From Palaemon carinicauda (taxonomy: Eukaryota > Arthropoda > Malacostraca > Decapoda > Palaemonidae): 64,000 bases of DNA. The notes under the pieces are model-generated. The model was not told the DNA's origin. It did not search any database and saw nothing but the letters and a program-made list of their open reading frames with translations. The translations under genes and the position numbers were made by a program. Where the stretch lies: NCBI RefSeq assembly GCF_036898095.1, contig NC_090759.1, positions 16,306,979-16,370,978 of the forward strand, read 5' to 3'. This document shows, piece after piece, positions 1 through 11,595 of this stretch (the stretch's first letter is position 1; every line of letters starts with the position of its first letter).

Positions 1-480
1 TAAAAATCGTGGTTATATTAACAGCGTTCGTCATGGTTATGTCATTTTTGAGTCTTTTTATAGAACTTAATGTGAAACATTTATGGACTGGTAAAATTAT
101 GGTTATGAAATACTTAGGATACTGATAATAATGCTATAAGAATAGCCCACCTATAGTAAATTTTTATTTATTAATGTATGTATCCAACTATAGTATATTT
201 ATAATTTTGAATATATGCATCCACCTATTTGCTGCCTGGATAGACACTTGACATCCTGATATTGGGAGGATCAAGAGTGACGTATGCACTAACCTGCCGT
301 TGCAGGGAGGCATTTAAAAAAGCTATCCCGAGCACAGCGCTATTGGCCTCGGTCCTTGCATCGGACTGGTGGAATCCCCTTTATTGAAAAGCAACATGAC
401 TTGTTGTGTATAGCGCCCTGCCTGGGAAACTCTGCTTTCCTATTGACGTCTGCGTGTTCTGTTGGAGTGTTGCTTTAGTG
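1..480. other. AT-rich sequence, no gene seen
   Basis: No convincing reading frame, RNA gene or repeat structure was recognised. A moderately GC-rich patch at about 250-475 stands out from the AT-rich flank but matches nothing I know. Confidence 0.5.
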
Positions 481-492
481 TAGGCAGTTCGA

Positions 493-1262
493 TTTTGCTG
501 TTATTTATTACCTGGGTGGTTATGCAGAGAATTTATTATTTATTATCTGGGTGGTTATGCAGAGAATTCGATTTTATTTAGTATCTGGGTGGTTATGCAG
601 AGAATTTGTTGTAATTTATTGTCTGGGTGATTATGCATAGAATTTACTGTTATTTATTATCCGGGTGGTTATGCAGAGAATTTATCATTTATTATCTGGG
701 TGGTTATGCATAGAATTTTCTGTTATGTATTATCTGGGTGGTCATGCAGAGAATTTACTGTTATTTATCATCTGGGTGGTTTTACAGAGAATTTGCTATT
801 ATTCGTTATCTGGGTGATTATGCATAGAATTTGCTGTTATTTACCTGGGTAGTTGGGCAGAGAATTCTGTTATTTATTATCTAGGTGGTTATGCAGAGAA
901 TTCTCACTTATTTATTATATGAGTGGCTATGCAGATAATTTTCTGTTATTTATTATCAGGTGGGTTTTGCAGAGAATTCTCCTTATTTGTTATCTGGGTA
1001 GTTATGCAGAGAATTCTCACTTATTTGTTATTTGGGTAGTTATGCAGAGAATTCTCACTTATTTGTTATTTGGGTAGTTATGCAGAGAATTCTCACTTAT
1101 TTGTTATTTGGGTAGTTATGCAGAGAATTCTCACTTATTTGTTATTTGGGTAGTTATGCAGAGAATTTGTTATTATTTATTATCTAGGTGGTTTTGCAGA
1201 GAATTCACACTTAATTGGTATTTGGATTGTTATGCAGAGAATTCTGGGAAGTTATGCTGAGA
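493..1262. repeat. Minisatellite of about 38-bp units
   Basis: About twenty tandem units built around GGTTATGCAGAGAATT followed by a T/A-rich spacer and TATCTGGGT. The left part is diverged, with units of 35-38 bp. At about 1000-1160 successive units are nearly identical at 38 bp, which suggests recent homogenisation. Many units contain an EcoRI site (GAATTC). Open frames across it, such as 853-1077, are repeat artefacts. Confidence 0.9.
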
Positions 1263-2479
1263 AATTCAATTTAATTTCTTTATTATTTGTCTAACCTAAA
1301 TTCATGACAGCATTGAGAAATTATTTTTTATTTTACAATAAAAGCATATACAGTATTCTTATCTTTTTGGAATTAAGTTTTCTTACAGTTTTACCGATGG
1401 TAGAATTTTCCCCGTAGTTTTGATTAATTTTTTTTTAATTGATAGTAGTTTATGTAAATTAGAAATGTGCTGATGGTATTTGAAACGTTACATCAAAGTG
1501 CTGTGCAACTTTTACAGAGCAAATAAAGTTAAAAAATTAGTGTAGAAGGATTTGTGAGCCTGATTTTAAGTAAGTTTGTCACGGAAATGAATATCGATAG
1601 ATACATGGTTATTCTTTTTTTTTTCTTTTTTCTTCTGAAATTTCCAATACTCGTATTAGCGTCTTGAATATGCTGTTCCTTATTTCATTTGTGTAAGGTA
1701 GCATATATTTTCTGTTTGTTTAGACTTATTACAGAGAAGAATAGAAAGACTTATTACAGAGAAGAATAGAAAAGTCATTAGTTATTGTTATTACATGGAA
1801 TTATGGATTTATTCCTATAAAAGTCGTTAAATGATACCCTTTTTTCCGTTTTTCACCTGTGATGATTTTTTTACGTATACCTTCGTTAAATCTATAAAAG
1901 AATTGGTTGATGTATTTTCACCCAAGGAAAGGAGTTTTCATATTTGTTTTCTTTTAATAATTATATCTCAAAGTAGTAGATCATAAGATTGAATTATTTT
2001 CCTTTTATGGTGTTGATGCCTTCATATGTACAAACACTTTACATTCTATCACCAATGCTTTTTTATACCACATTAGTGTGTCCAAGTATTATATTTTATT
2101 CATTCGATGTATTTGTTAAAATTGATTGTTGAAGTATTTTTTTTTCTTCCGATTGTAGTTAAATTATTGGTCAATATACTTATTTATTCCATCACTCCAG
2201 AGATCAAAAATCACAATTAGAAGAAAATTAATTTTGCAATAATGTAAAGATTACATTTTCCTTAGATTTTAATTTTTTTCACAATTCTTCTTATAGATTG
2301 ATAGTTTTAGTATGAAAAGTATTTACCAAATATACATTTAGCGAACCCCATAACGAACAGATTAATAGAACTATCCCTTCAAATGACTGACGACTGTCGC
2401 GCTTGAGGTTTTGTGCCGATAAATCTACATTTAATGCGTTTATTTACCTTTATTTGATGTGTAATCGAACTCTGCTCTT
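1263..2479. other. AT-rich sequence without a gene
   Basis: No coding potential was recognised. A 25-bp perfect tandem duplication (AGACTTATTACAGAGAAGAA core) lies at about 1722-1772. Confidence 0.5.
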
Positions 2480-2625
2480 TAGTGGATGCTATTTCCCCAA
2501 CAGGGAAAATAGCCCAGTGAGGAAAGGAAACAAGGAAAAATAAAATATTAAGAACAGTAACAGTTTCATTAAAATAAATATTTCCTATATAAACTATAAA
2601 AACTTTAACAAAATATGATGAGAAA
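2480..2625 (-). mobile_element. LINE 3'-end fragment
   Basis: On the minus strand this reads into CCTTTCCTCACTGGGCTATT, the 3' non-coding sequence shared with the LINE copies ending near 7720 (plus) and 15110 (minus). It also shares the upstream segment around TTATAGTTTATATA. The terminal part is internally deleted compared with the other two copies. No reverse transcriptase sequence remains. It is a short dead scrap of a family present at least three times in the window. Confidence 0.65.
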
Positions 2626-2699
2626 TTAGATATTGAAGCTACCCTGCTCATTTACAAAGGTTAGTTGTTAAAATTCATGTTCCAAGTGGCCTTAGGTGA

Positions 2700-2700
2700 T

Positions 2701-2764
<64 letters not shown>
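2700..2764. repeat. (TC)n microsatellite
   Basis: Nearly uninterrupted TC dinucleotide tract with one phase slip. Confidence 0.95.
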
Positions 2765-2765
<1 letters not shown>

Positions 2766-3937
2766 GTAATTGTAGCAATTTTATCCTTTGTGTACTTGTG
2801 TTCAGAAACCTGATATTACCACTGTGTTTCATGTTGACACTTTATGGTTCCTGTGTACCTTTGATATTATGAGTAGTGTGTGTGAAATGGATACCTGGTG
2901 TGTTCAAGTGTGTGTTTGTGTGGGGGTATAAAAAGTAAGTGTACACAATATGTTAACTCTCCTAAGATTTAATAAACAGCCGAGAGAAAAAAATTCTTCA
3001 GTGTTCGGTATATAATGAAATATATCATAAAAGGTGACAAGCACTCGTTGTTAATATTTTTAATTATTTTGTTGTTTTGTATTAGTCTAAATAAATTCCT
3101 TTAATAGTTATAGGTTGCATGTTATGATTTTAGATTGGCGTTATCGTGTGGGTGACCCTCTTAAGTTTACGAGCGATTCGATGGGGTCTTTGGTATTTGA
3201 AGGCGCTATTTAGGTTTATCAAGTGTAAAAGTATTTTTTAAGTTTTAACACTTGGGTTTTTTCGGTTTATTTTGTCTTGCTCCGGGGAGTAATATTTTTT
3301 CTATTTATACAGACGAATGTTTGGTTATCATTTGAATGTTTTCAGTCTAGTTAGTTCATTTTACATTGTCCAGAAATTATAAATCTTATAAGGGGTTTCA
3401 GATACTGTTTGATATTGCTCTGAGTTATTTTTTTCTTTATTTTTTCATTTTACAGTCAAATGTTTGGTTAAGATTTGAATATTTTCCGCGTTGTTGGTTA
3501 GTTTTACTGTGCTCTTAGATTATAATTTTTCTAAGGAGGTTTCGTATACGTTTGAAAAAGTATTTTGTGGAGTTTAATCGAGTTCAATTAAAGTATCATA
3601 ACTTCGGCAATACTTGTAATTGGTTAGACTTTCTGAATATCAAATCCAAGTAATTAAGTTCCCGCTTTTTTTCTATATCCGAGACTTGAATAAGGAAGTA
3701 GGACCTTGACTCCCTCCTCCTAGTAAATGGCCCGAAATGGGAGAAACGTGCTCCGTTATGAAATTGTAATTAATTAATGAATTTTTTGGAATGAGAATTA
3801 TCCTGGTGAGAATTCAGGAAGAAAAGATTCCTTTAGGGGAAGGGGGTTGACAGGGTTTTTTGGGTTTCAATGGAGAATTTCCCCACGGGTCGATGAAATC
3901 GGGATACTGTGGCTTAATGGAGGAAACCAGTTTATTC

Positions 3938-3939
<2 letters not shown>
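2765..3939. other. AT-rich sequence without a gene
   Basis: No exon, RNA gene or transposon end was recognised. Two loosely similar T-rich segments at about 3240-3380 and 3410-3560 share TTTGGTTA and TTTGAATRTTTTC motifs and may be an old duplication. Confidence 0.4.

Positions 3940-4021
<82 letters not shown>
3940..4021. repeat. (GA)n microsatellite
   Basis: About 40 uninterrupted GA units. The Arg-Glu or Ser-Leu frames across it are artefacts. Confidence 0.97.
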
Positions 4022-4023
<2 letters not shown>

Positions 4024-4348
4024 ATATGTCAGGCGTGGCCAATTATCATGTTTATGACATTCATTGGGGCTCAAAAAGCTTTCATTTTACGATAATGTCA
4101 GTTAGACTACTCCCAGTTTAGTGGTTAATTTGTAGTACCTAGATTTCCCGAACTCTAATTATAGAGTAGAATTTTAGAGAAGCGTCTGTTTCACATTTTA
4201 AGAGCCCAAGACTCTCAAAGGATTAACGGGGCTCGCTACGTGAGGAGGGGGTGCCAGTTGGGAAAAATTTAAGGATCCAACTGTGGATTAGAGGTATCAA
4301 GAAGGGTAACCACTTTGTCTAACGTAGACTAAAATTGAGGGAAAGTAA

Positions 4349-4350
<2 letters not shown>

Positions 4351-4412
<62 letters not shown>

Positions 4413-4421
4413 TACTACTAC
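4351..4421. repeat. (TTA)n microsatellite
   Basis: Perfect TTA/ATT trinucleotide tract ending in a few ACT units. ATT tracts follow LINE 3' ends elsewhere in the window (15061), but no LINE sequence was seen beside this one. Confidence 0.95.
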
Positions 4422-4919
4422 ATGGGAGAGGACAATGAAAAGTAACGTGGGAGATGATGAATGGAGAGGTATTGAATTAAAAGCTCAAGATAGAACCGAC
4501 TGGCGAAATCTAACCAAGGGCCTTTGCGTCAATAGGCGTAAGAGGTGATAATTATGATGATGATAATGCTGATTATTATTATTGTTATTGAAATAGAGGA
4601 GAACTACATTTAACCAGCGAGATTCTTTTTGATATCGATAGAAACGTTTGTATTGTAGAAATACTTATAATCGATATATTATCACGAGGGCTATTTATTT
4701 TTTTTTATCCCTTGAATTTGCAAAGATATTTATTTTAGTTTTCTTCACTATCCTTTAGAATTTAAATTTTTATCAATCCAGATAACAGTAATGACTTTGG
4801 TTGTTTATGACCATGAAGGTGGTTTAAATGCCTGGGAGATCAAACTTCATAATTCCGTAATAGCCAGATATTTTGTTTTTATTTAGTATGTTTCCATCAA
4901 GATATTTTTAATCGTTAGC

Positions 4920-5600
4920 TGTTTACGTTTGAAATGTATATCCAAGATGGTTCTTTTTATATCTTTACCCGGGATATGTTTTGTCGCTTTACTCTGTTTT
5001 TCTTTGTTCTTAAGCAACGGGGATGTGTCTATTTATTTGTGCTGATTTTATGTGCGTAAATAATCGAGGATGTTTTTATTTCTCTTTACTGAGGATTCAT
5101 TTTCTCTCTACTTCAATAATGTTTGTATTTATTCACTTCGAAGATGATTTTATTTATCTTTATACTCAGATATATTTTATTTATTTCTATAGTCGGTGGA
5201 TGTACTTTTATCTGTACTTCCAGGATGTTTTTATTTATCCATACTTTGAGGATGATTTGTTTGTATCTATAGTGTAAGGATGTTTTCCCTCTACTTTGAA
5301 TATGTTTGAATTTGTATGCATCCAGGATGTTTTTATTTTTTTAATACTCTGAGGTTGTAGTTTTCCCCCATACTTAATGTATTATTTGTAGAAGTTCTAG
5401 GATTTTACTTTTATAAACTCTGAGGTTATATTTTTTGTATATACTTCGAGGATAATTGCAGTTATCGCTATACTCTATGGATGCCGTTTCCTCTATATTT
5501 AAGAATGTTTTTATTTTTAGATTACCAGGATTTTGTTTTGTCGAAAACGCCGTTGATGATATTCGTATTTGTCTCCATCCTCCGCAGAGTGTTTTTATGC
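4920..5600. repeat. Degenerate minisatellite
   Basis: A motif close to GAGGATGTTTTTATTTATC followed by YATACTT recurs roughly every 35-45 bp, with many substitutions and indels. The best copies are at about 5068, 5133, 5220, 5250 and 5327. The open frames at 5023-5277 and 5374-5637 run across this array and have no recognisable protein content, so I treat them as non-coding. Confidence 0.55.
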
Positions 5601-5904
5601 CTGTATACCCTCGAGGAATTTTGCTGTTTCTCACCAAAGTGAAAGTGCATAGTTCAGGGGAGTCCGTCTAGCAAATTGAGTTGAGCAGGCACTCTGGCAG
5701 ATTACCTGTGGAGCAGAAATTATTGCAGACCATTACCACAAATAGCCACCCACCTTTTTTTTTCGGGGGGGGGGGGGTTGCATCATTGTTCAATGCTTCC
5801 GGTGTTGTGGACTTAATTGAACGCGTGCTTAATTCTTGCATATCGTCATAAATAAAACAATTATTTTGCTGCTTTTATTTTTACTCATATTGAACGTATG
5901 ATTG

Positions 5905-5907
<3 letters not shown>

Positions 5908-5973
<66 letters not shown>
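5908..5973. repeat. (TC)n microsatellite
   Basis: TC tract with one slip. A G-run of about 13 lies nearby at 5765-5777. Confidence 0.95.
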
Positions 5974-5975
<2 letters not shown>

Positions 5976-6911
5976 GATAAAATTTTTAGAATATCAATTT
6001 CCTCCTTTGAAAATACTTAGAAAATTGGGGATACGAAGCGAAAGAAAGCAATAAATTCGCTAGATATTTTGTTATATTTTAAGGCCAAATGCATCTTTTG
6101 AGACCAGAAGGATGAGGCAGACGAATAGATATTAATTTTATTTCTTTTTTTGGGGGGTGGGGGGTGGCACATTGGTAAGACATAATTGGCAGCTGGTGGA
6201 GTACGTTGTTTTGTGACTCCAACCTTATTTGGAATTTGGGGGTAATTTTAGTCTTAACTATACATGCTATGCCCCGGTGACGCCCTCAGGTATGCACTGG
6301 GTATGTCTACATACCCACGCCATTGAAGTAGAGAAATTGAATTTCTTTGGTAATGCCTCAAACATTTTTACAATACTGCAATTTCAGTTTTGAATTTTAA
6401 AGGTTAATTTTTCAAGTTCAAGGCGTGACGCACTACTTTGTTAGATGTGATGACTTAATTTTGAATGGAATAAAGTCTAAGACTCTTAACCCATTTATGA
6501 ATCTTAACGAATTTGCATAATATAAAAATTCAGTCGACTGGATGGAATTTGGGACTTTAACCCTCCAAGTCTTATTGAATTTGTATGAAATAGATTTGAA
6601 AAATTGATGCCGATTCTTTTTGAGTGTCTCCTAACTGTTGCTAAATCGAGAGTTCTTTCTGATTTGTTTGTACCAAAATAATTTCTTACTAGAACATAAA
6701 GTATCATTATTCACGCATTTGTGGAGTTCCTCTCAGCTTGTAGTTGAGGTGACCATTCCATTGTTTTAATTCTTTTCTGACGGTAAGCTCGGTTAATGGC
6801 ATTTTTGCTATTGGGCTCTTTCTCGTTGTTTAACTTCTTCACGTGATTTCCAAATCTTCTATTAACGCTTTAGTTTTTATTCGACGATTGGTGGCGCCAG
6901 AAAATGGCAAA

Positions 6912-6912
<1 letters not shown>
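5974..6912. other. AT-rich sequence without a gene
   Basis: Nothing recognisable. The 67-codon minus-strand frame at 6504-6707 shows no known motif. Confidence 0.4.
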
Positions 6913-7004
<92 letters not shown>

Positions 7005-7135
7005 ATCTATATATATATCTATATATATATATATCTATATATATATATATATATCTATATATATCTATATATATATCTATATATATATATCTATATATAT
7101 ATCTATATATATATATATCTATATATATATATATA

Positions 7136-7169
<34 letters not shown>

Positions 7170-7177
7170 TATATATT
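6913..7177. repeat. Compound (TC)n then (TA)n/(TATC) repeat
   Basis: A TC tract runs to about 6990, then TATATATC and TA units alternate up to the start of the LINE 3' end. The long Ser-Leu/Tyr-Ile frames at 6843-7250 are artefacts. Confidence 0.95.
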
Positions 7178-7182
7178 TATAG

Positions 7183-7719
7183 ATATTAATCTTTGGTACC
7201 GTCGTTCAATTAGTTCATTATGCATGTTGCATAAGATTTTTCATAACTGACCATCCTTTACATTCAGATCTCTCTGGACAATTCTATCCTGTTCGTAATA
7301 CTAGGCAGGCAGTTAATTCTAATAGCCAGGCCATCTCCATCATGAGGCTCAATACTACACATTATTCTAGAATTTTTATTCCAGCTGTTACCAAGTTGTG
7401 GAATGATCTTCCTAATCGGGTAGTTGAATCAGTAGAACTTCAAAAGTTCAAAGTAGGAGCAAATGTTTTCATGTTGAACAGGCTGATATGAGTCTTTTTA
7501 TAGTTTATATATGACATATCTGTTTTTGACGTTGTTAATAGTTTATATATGACATATGTGTTTTGACGTTGTTACTGTTTTTAGTATGATTTATTGTTAA
7601 TTTTTTCTCGTCACTTATTTATTTCCTTATTTCCTTTCCTCACTGGGCTATTTTTCCCTATTGGAGCCCTTGGGCTTATAGCATCTTGATTTTCGAACTA
7701 GGGTCGTAGCTTGGCTAGT

Positions 7720-7723
<4 letters not shown>
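7183..7723 (+). mobile_element. LINE 3' end (reverse transcriptase C-terminus plus 3' UTR)
   Basis: Translated forward, the sequence reads through [19 protein letters not shown], then a frame with MRLNTTHYSRIFIPAV and LWNDLPNRVVESVELQKFK. This is the C-terminal tail of a LINE reverse transcriptase. A 3' UTR follows that ends near GGGTCGTAGCTTGGCTAGTA and then a (TA)n tail. The minus-strand copy at 15060-16945 has the same C-terminus and 3' UTR but an (ATT)n tail. This copy is strongly 5'-truncated, or its upstream part has been overtaken by the microsatellite. Confidence 0.8.
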
Positions 7724-7791
<68 letters not shown>

Positions 7792-7807
7792 GTATGTATA
7801 TGTATAT
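7724..7807. repeat. (TA)n tail of the LINE
   Basis: Long TA tract directly after the LINE 3' UTR. The MULE transposon begins at its right edge, and TA-rich sequence resumes on the transposon's other side at 9887, so the MULE appears to have inserted into this tract. Confidence 0.85.
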
Positions 7808-8057
7808 GGTGTACAGACAAAATGTCGAAAGGACAAAATGTCGAAAGGTGTAGATCAGTGGTTTTTTCATTAGTAATCTATTCATATTTGTTTACATCAT
7901 TCATGGATAGAGAATTATGATATGAATATAATACGGAAGTATTGAAAAAAAAGAAATAAAAATTCTAACATTTACTTAAAGCACCATAAAATTATAAAAT
8001 GTTGTATAAATATGGTTACAAAATTGAGTAAAAATTTAATTTTGAGAACAAACAAAA

Positions 8058-9387
8058 TTACAAATTGTGTGCTATTGCTTGCAAGTACTCGAGTACATTT
8101 TCACTGCTATAACTGTCAACAATTTTTTTCAACCGGTCGTTTACTTGAGCGTATTTTTTGTTCCTCCTTCCAATAGAGTTTCCTTGAAAAACTTGCTCTA
8201 GAGCCATCTCCGTTGATGCTTGCTCCGAACGTAGTTTTCGAATCAGTTTATCTTCTGTTGGGTGGATAATCGTTACCCTTCTCTTAAATGCACTGTGCCA
8301 TCCCTCTAGCATGTTGTTTGTTCGAGGTAGATCATTTTGAGGTTCTTTCGTATACTGACCATAAGGAAACTTCAAACGTTGGCCTCCTCCTCCTTCCCCG
8401 CTGAATAATACCCATCCACATCATCTTAAAAAGTATTACAAAAATTTGTCCAAAATACTATCAGTTTCTTCGTGTAGAGTTTCTATGAAAGTATTAAAAC
8501 AATCATACACGTCATCTGGAGGCACAAATGAAAGTGCCTGTAGTTGTTTTATGATCCTAGCATTTCCAGCATCTGCGTACCAACTTTGCAAACCCAATCC
8601 TTGTATTCTTCGCCATATAGGCACTGTGCAAAGTGAAAGAAACACCCGTAGATTTCACTATCTGGAAAAAAATTTCTCACGCTATTTATGGCTGACCGTT
8701 CAAAGTCTACTGATACTGAATCTGGATGTAAATCATGACTTTTAAGCCAGCTGAATATTATATCATAGGTATTCTCATTTTTGTGGGTTGTAATACAATA
8801 AATGAGAGGAAGAGTCTTGTTTTCTTGTATCATAGCGTGTATTGTGTTAAGTTGTTTTCATATTAGAGCATAATCGAAAGTTCCATCACAAAACCAACTC
8901 TTTTTTTTTGTTTTAAGAAGCTGAATATTTCTTAATGTTGAGTAAATATTGACGACTTTACTGCTAAATTGTAAAAAAAAAAATTCAACTCTCGAAGTAA
9001 CTGTCAAATCTTCATTAGTTCCAGAGTTACAGACTCCTCTTACTGTTCTTGCCAGAGTTTCTTTCTTCGGTAGAGCGCCGGCTACTTCCAATGGAATATT
9101 ATCTGTACATTTGTTTATTACAACCGAAGTAATTTCCTCCGTCTTTCTTGCATTTTCTTTCAACTCTTCCTTAACCTTGAGAAAGTCTTTCTCACCATAT
9201 CGGGAGGATGGCAATGTTCTTGAGTCAAAGAGGATATTCCACTACCTTTACTAATTAGTCTTCCACTACAGTATCCTCTTTTTTCACATCTCCAATATAT
9301 TTTTTCTTCTTTTTGCTTATCAGCCACGTAAATGTAACCACCGTACAAAAGCTTTCTGCCTTTCTTGTTGCTTTTGATTATTTCCAT
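8058..9387 (-). pseudogene. FLYWCH zinc finger-MULE transposase pseudogene
   Basis: Several frames on the minus strand reconstruct one transposase. 9387-9160 holds a FLYWCH-type zinc finger (GRKLLYGGYIYV, then IYWRCEKRGYCSGRL, then the EHCHPP histidine pair). 9214-8858 ends in FCDGTFDYAL, the first catalytic Asp region. 8833-8549 has VSVDFERSAINS with the second Asp, then GCFFHFAQCLY. 8375-8058 has TNNMLEGWHSAF with the candidate catalytic Glu. The frame changes at about 9190 and again near 8600, with stops near 8859 and between 8436 and 8375, so it is inactive. Chromatin-associated FLYWCH host proteins are an alternative only for the finger. The MULE core and the flanking inverted repeats settle it as a transposon. 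Confidence 0.85.
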
Positions 9388-9627
9388 TTCTTAAAATGCT
9401 TTTTTCCCAATACAGTATAAATAAAAAAACCTCAAAGGAAGTTTTATAAACTTCTTGCTATGGAAAGGAAGTTGTTAGTGAGACGAAGGGGGAAAACTAA
9501 CTGTGAAATTTATTCATTAGAGCATGGCCAATGGTTGTTTTCTTAATAGTCGTCTGTTTGGGTATCGGTATTTTGGTGTCGGTAGTATAGGATTCGGCAG
9601 TTATTAGAATCTTCCTCTATTCCTTGT

Positions 9628-9628
<1 letters not shown>

Positions 9629-9725
<97 letters not shown>

Positions 9726-9761
9726 AAAATAATCATTTAAAATTTTACTACGTACCAACGT

Positions 9762-9832
<71 letters not shown>

Positions 9833-9835
9833 AGA
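9629..9835. repeat. Two (GA)n microsatellites
   Basis: GA tracts at 9629-9722 and 9765-9835 are separated by 42 bp, inside the MULE just ahead of its right inverted repeat. Confidence 0.95.
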
Positions 9836-9886
9836 TCGGTGTTTTGTCTCTCGACATTTTGTCCGTCGACATTTTGACCTACCACC

Positions 9887-9961
9887 ATATATATATATAT
9901 ATGTATGTATATATATATATATATATATATATGTATTTATATATATATATATATATGTATG

Positions 9962-9992
<31 letters not shown>

Positions 9993-10029
9993 ATATATAT
10001 ATATACATACATACATACACACGCACACA

Positions 10030-10081
<52 letters not shown>

Positions 10082-10104
10082 GTATGTATGTATATCTGAA
10101 TATA

Positions 10105-10154
<50 letters not shown>

Positions 10155-10200
10155 ATATATATAATATATATATATATATATACATATACACAGTATACTG
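9887..10200. repeat. Compound TA/TG/CATA microsatellite
   Basis: TA tracts are interspersed with TATG, CATA and a TG run (about 10061-10080). This is probably the other half of the LINE-tail (TA)n that received the MULE, since expanded. Confidence 0.9.
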
Positions 10201-10433
10201 TATATTTATATGGACAAATATTCTCTTAATTAGTGTCTTCTGTCTTTTGTTGGTATCAATTATCGCACTTTAAAAAACCCATAATAGATAATTTTAGAGC
10301 TTCACTTTTAAAACTAAGAAATAATAAACCACTCAACCGGTATGATGATCTATTCAGAAAATGTGCGGAATTTGAAATGAGGCAAATATTATCCATTTTG
10401 TCTTTTATTTTTTTTTTAGCGGAGAAATAAACA

Positions 10434-10933
10434 NNNNNNNNNNNNNNNNNNNNNNNNNNNNNNNNNNNNNNNNNNNNNNNNNNNNNNNNNNNNNNNNNNN
10501 NNNNNNNNNNNNNNNNNNNNNNNNNNNNNNNNNNNNNNNNNNNNNNNNNNNNNNNNNNNNNNNNNNNNNNNNNNNNNNNNNNNNNNNNNNNNNNNNNNNN
10601 NNNNNNNNNNNNNNNNNNNNNNNNNNNNNNNNNNNNNNNNNNNNNNNNNNNNNNNNNNNNNNNNNNNNNNNNNNNNNNNNNNNNNNNNNNNNNNNNNNNN
10701 NNNNNNNNNNNNNNNNNNNNNNNNNNNNNNNNNNNNNNNNNNNNNNNNNNNNNNNNNNNNNNNNNNNNNNNNNNNNNNNNNNNNNNNNNNNNNNNNNNNN
10801 NNNNNNNNNNNNNNNNNNNNNNNNNNNNNNNNNNNNNNNNNNNNNNNNNNNNNNNNNNNNNNNNNNNNNNNNNNNNNNNNNNNNNNNNNNNNNNNNNNNN
10901 NNNNNNNNNNNNNNNNNNNNNNNNNNNNNNNNN
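10434..10933. other. Assembly gap of 500 N
   Basis: Exactly 500 unknown bases, a conventional scaffold gap of unknown true size. The open frame across it is meaningless. Confidence 1.
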
Positions 10934-11493
10934 GCTACATGAGGAGACAATTCAAATACAAAAACAAAGACTCTGTACTATAGCTGTACACGTCACTAGT
11001 AAGACCCCATCTAGAATATGGAGTCCAATTCTGGGCTCCAAGTATTCAGAAGGTTACAGATAGACTGGAAGCAGTACAAGCTGGGGTGACCAAACTAGTT
11101 CCAACACTAAGGTAATTTGGATATGGTCGAGGATAGAACGTTTTGAACTTATTTGGTCTACAAATTCGACGACTAAGGGGACAGTTAATAGAGGCATTCA
11201 AAATACTTAATGGAATATCAAATGTAGATTACAACAATCTTTTTCCGTTTAGTACAAATCAGTCCAGAGGTAACGGATACAAACTGGAATTGAAAAGGTA
11301 CAACACCATTAAATGGGGCAAGTTCTTTACATACAAAATAGCAAATGCTTGGAATAGACTTCCAGCAAATGTAGTAAACAGTAACACGGTAAACGAGTTA
11401 AAAAATAAGTTGGACACGATCATAAGAACTCTCTCAATGCTTAAAGTAAATCGTTCTACCAAAGAACTAATTGAGTCTTTGCGGTTGGTCTAA
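10934..11493 (+). pseudogene. LINE reverse transcriptase C-terminal fragment
   Basis: Directly after the gap one frame reads [19 protein letters not shown], then [17 protein letters not shown], a stop, FGYGRG, a stop, then NLFGLQIRRLRGQLIEAFKI and later TYKIANAWNRLPANVVNSNT. This is the standard thumb/C-terminal region of jockey/CR1-group LINE polymerases: a LEY.V.W.P block, a RRLRGDLIE.FKIL block and a W..LP..VV block. Two in-frame stops show decay. It differs from the LINE at 7183 and 15060, so it is a second family. The upstream polymerase lies in the gap or is absent. Confidence 0.8.
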
Positions 11494-11524
11494 AAAGTCT
11501 TTGAGACATCCAAAATCCTTGTAA

Positions 11525-11526
<2 letters not shown>

Positions 11527-11594
<68 letters not shown>
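11527..11594. repeat. (TC)n microsatellite
   Basis: TC tract just 3' of the LINE fragment. Confidence 0.95.

Positions 11595-11595
<1 letters not shown>

Larger units (their letters stand above)
7808..9886 (-). mobile_element. MULE (Mutator-like) DNA transposon, 2.08 kb
   Basis: The ends are imperfect inverted repeats of about 41 bp. The left end starts GGTGTACAGACAAAATGTCG. The reverse complement of the right end starts GGTGGTAGGTCAAAATGTCG. Both contain two spaced copies of GACAAAATGTCGA, itself nearly palindromic. Between them lies a decayed FLYWCH-MULE transposase on the minus strand. The flanks are (TA)n on both sides, so a 9-10 bp target duplication cannot be resolved. Two GA microsatellites have expanded inside the right part. 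Confidence 0.8.

Noticed and set aside
493..1262. CRISPR-like array
   Set aside because: Units are contiguous and diverge gradually, with no constant repeat plus unique spacer pattern, and the sequence is eukaryotic.
6843..7250. Long Ser-Leu / Tyr-Ile open frames
   Set aside because: They are translations of TC and TA microsatellites. The same applies to 3814-4095, 7648-7920, 9627-10099 and 30180-30527.
10233..10430. 65-codon plus-strand frame before the gap
   Set aside because: Composition looks faintly protein-like but no family was recognised, and it is cut by low-complexity sequence and the gap.
10405..10950. 181-codon minus-strand frame
   Set aside because: It consists almost entirely of the N gap.
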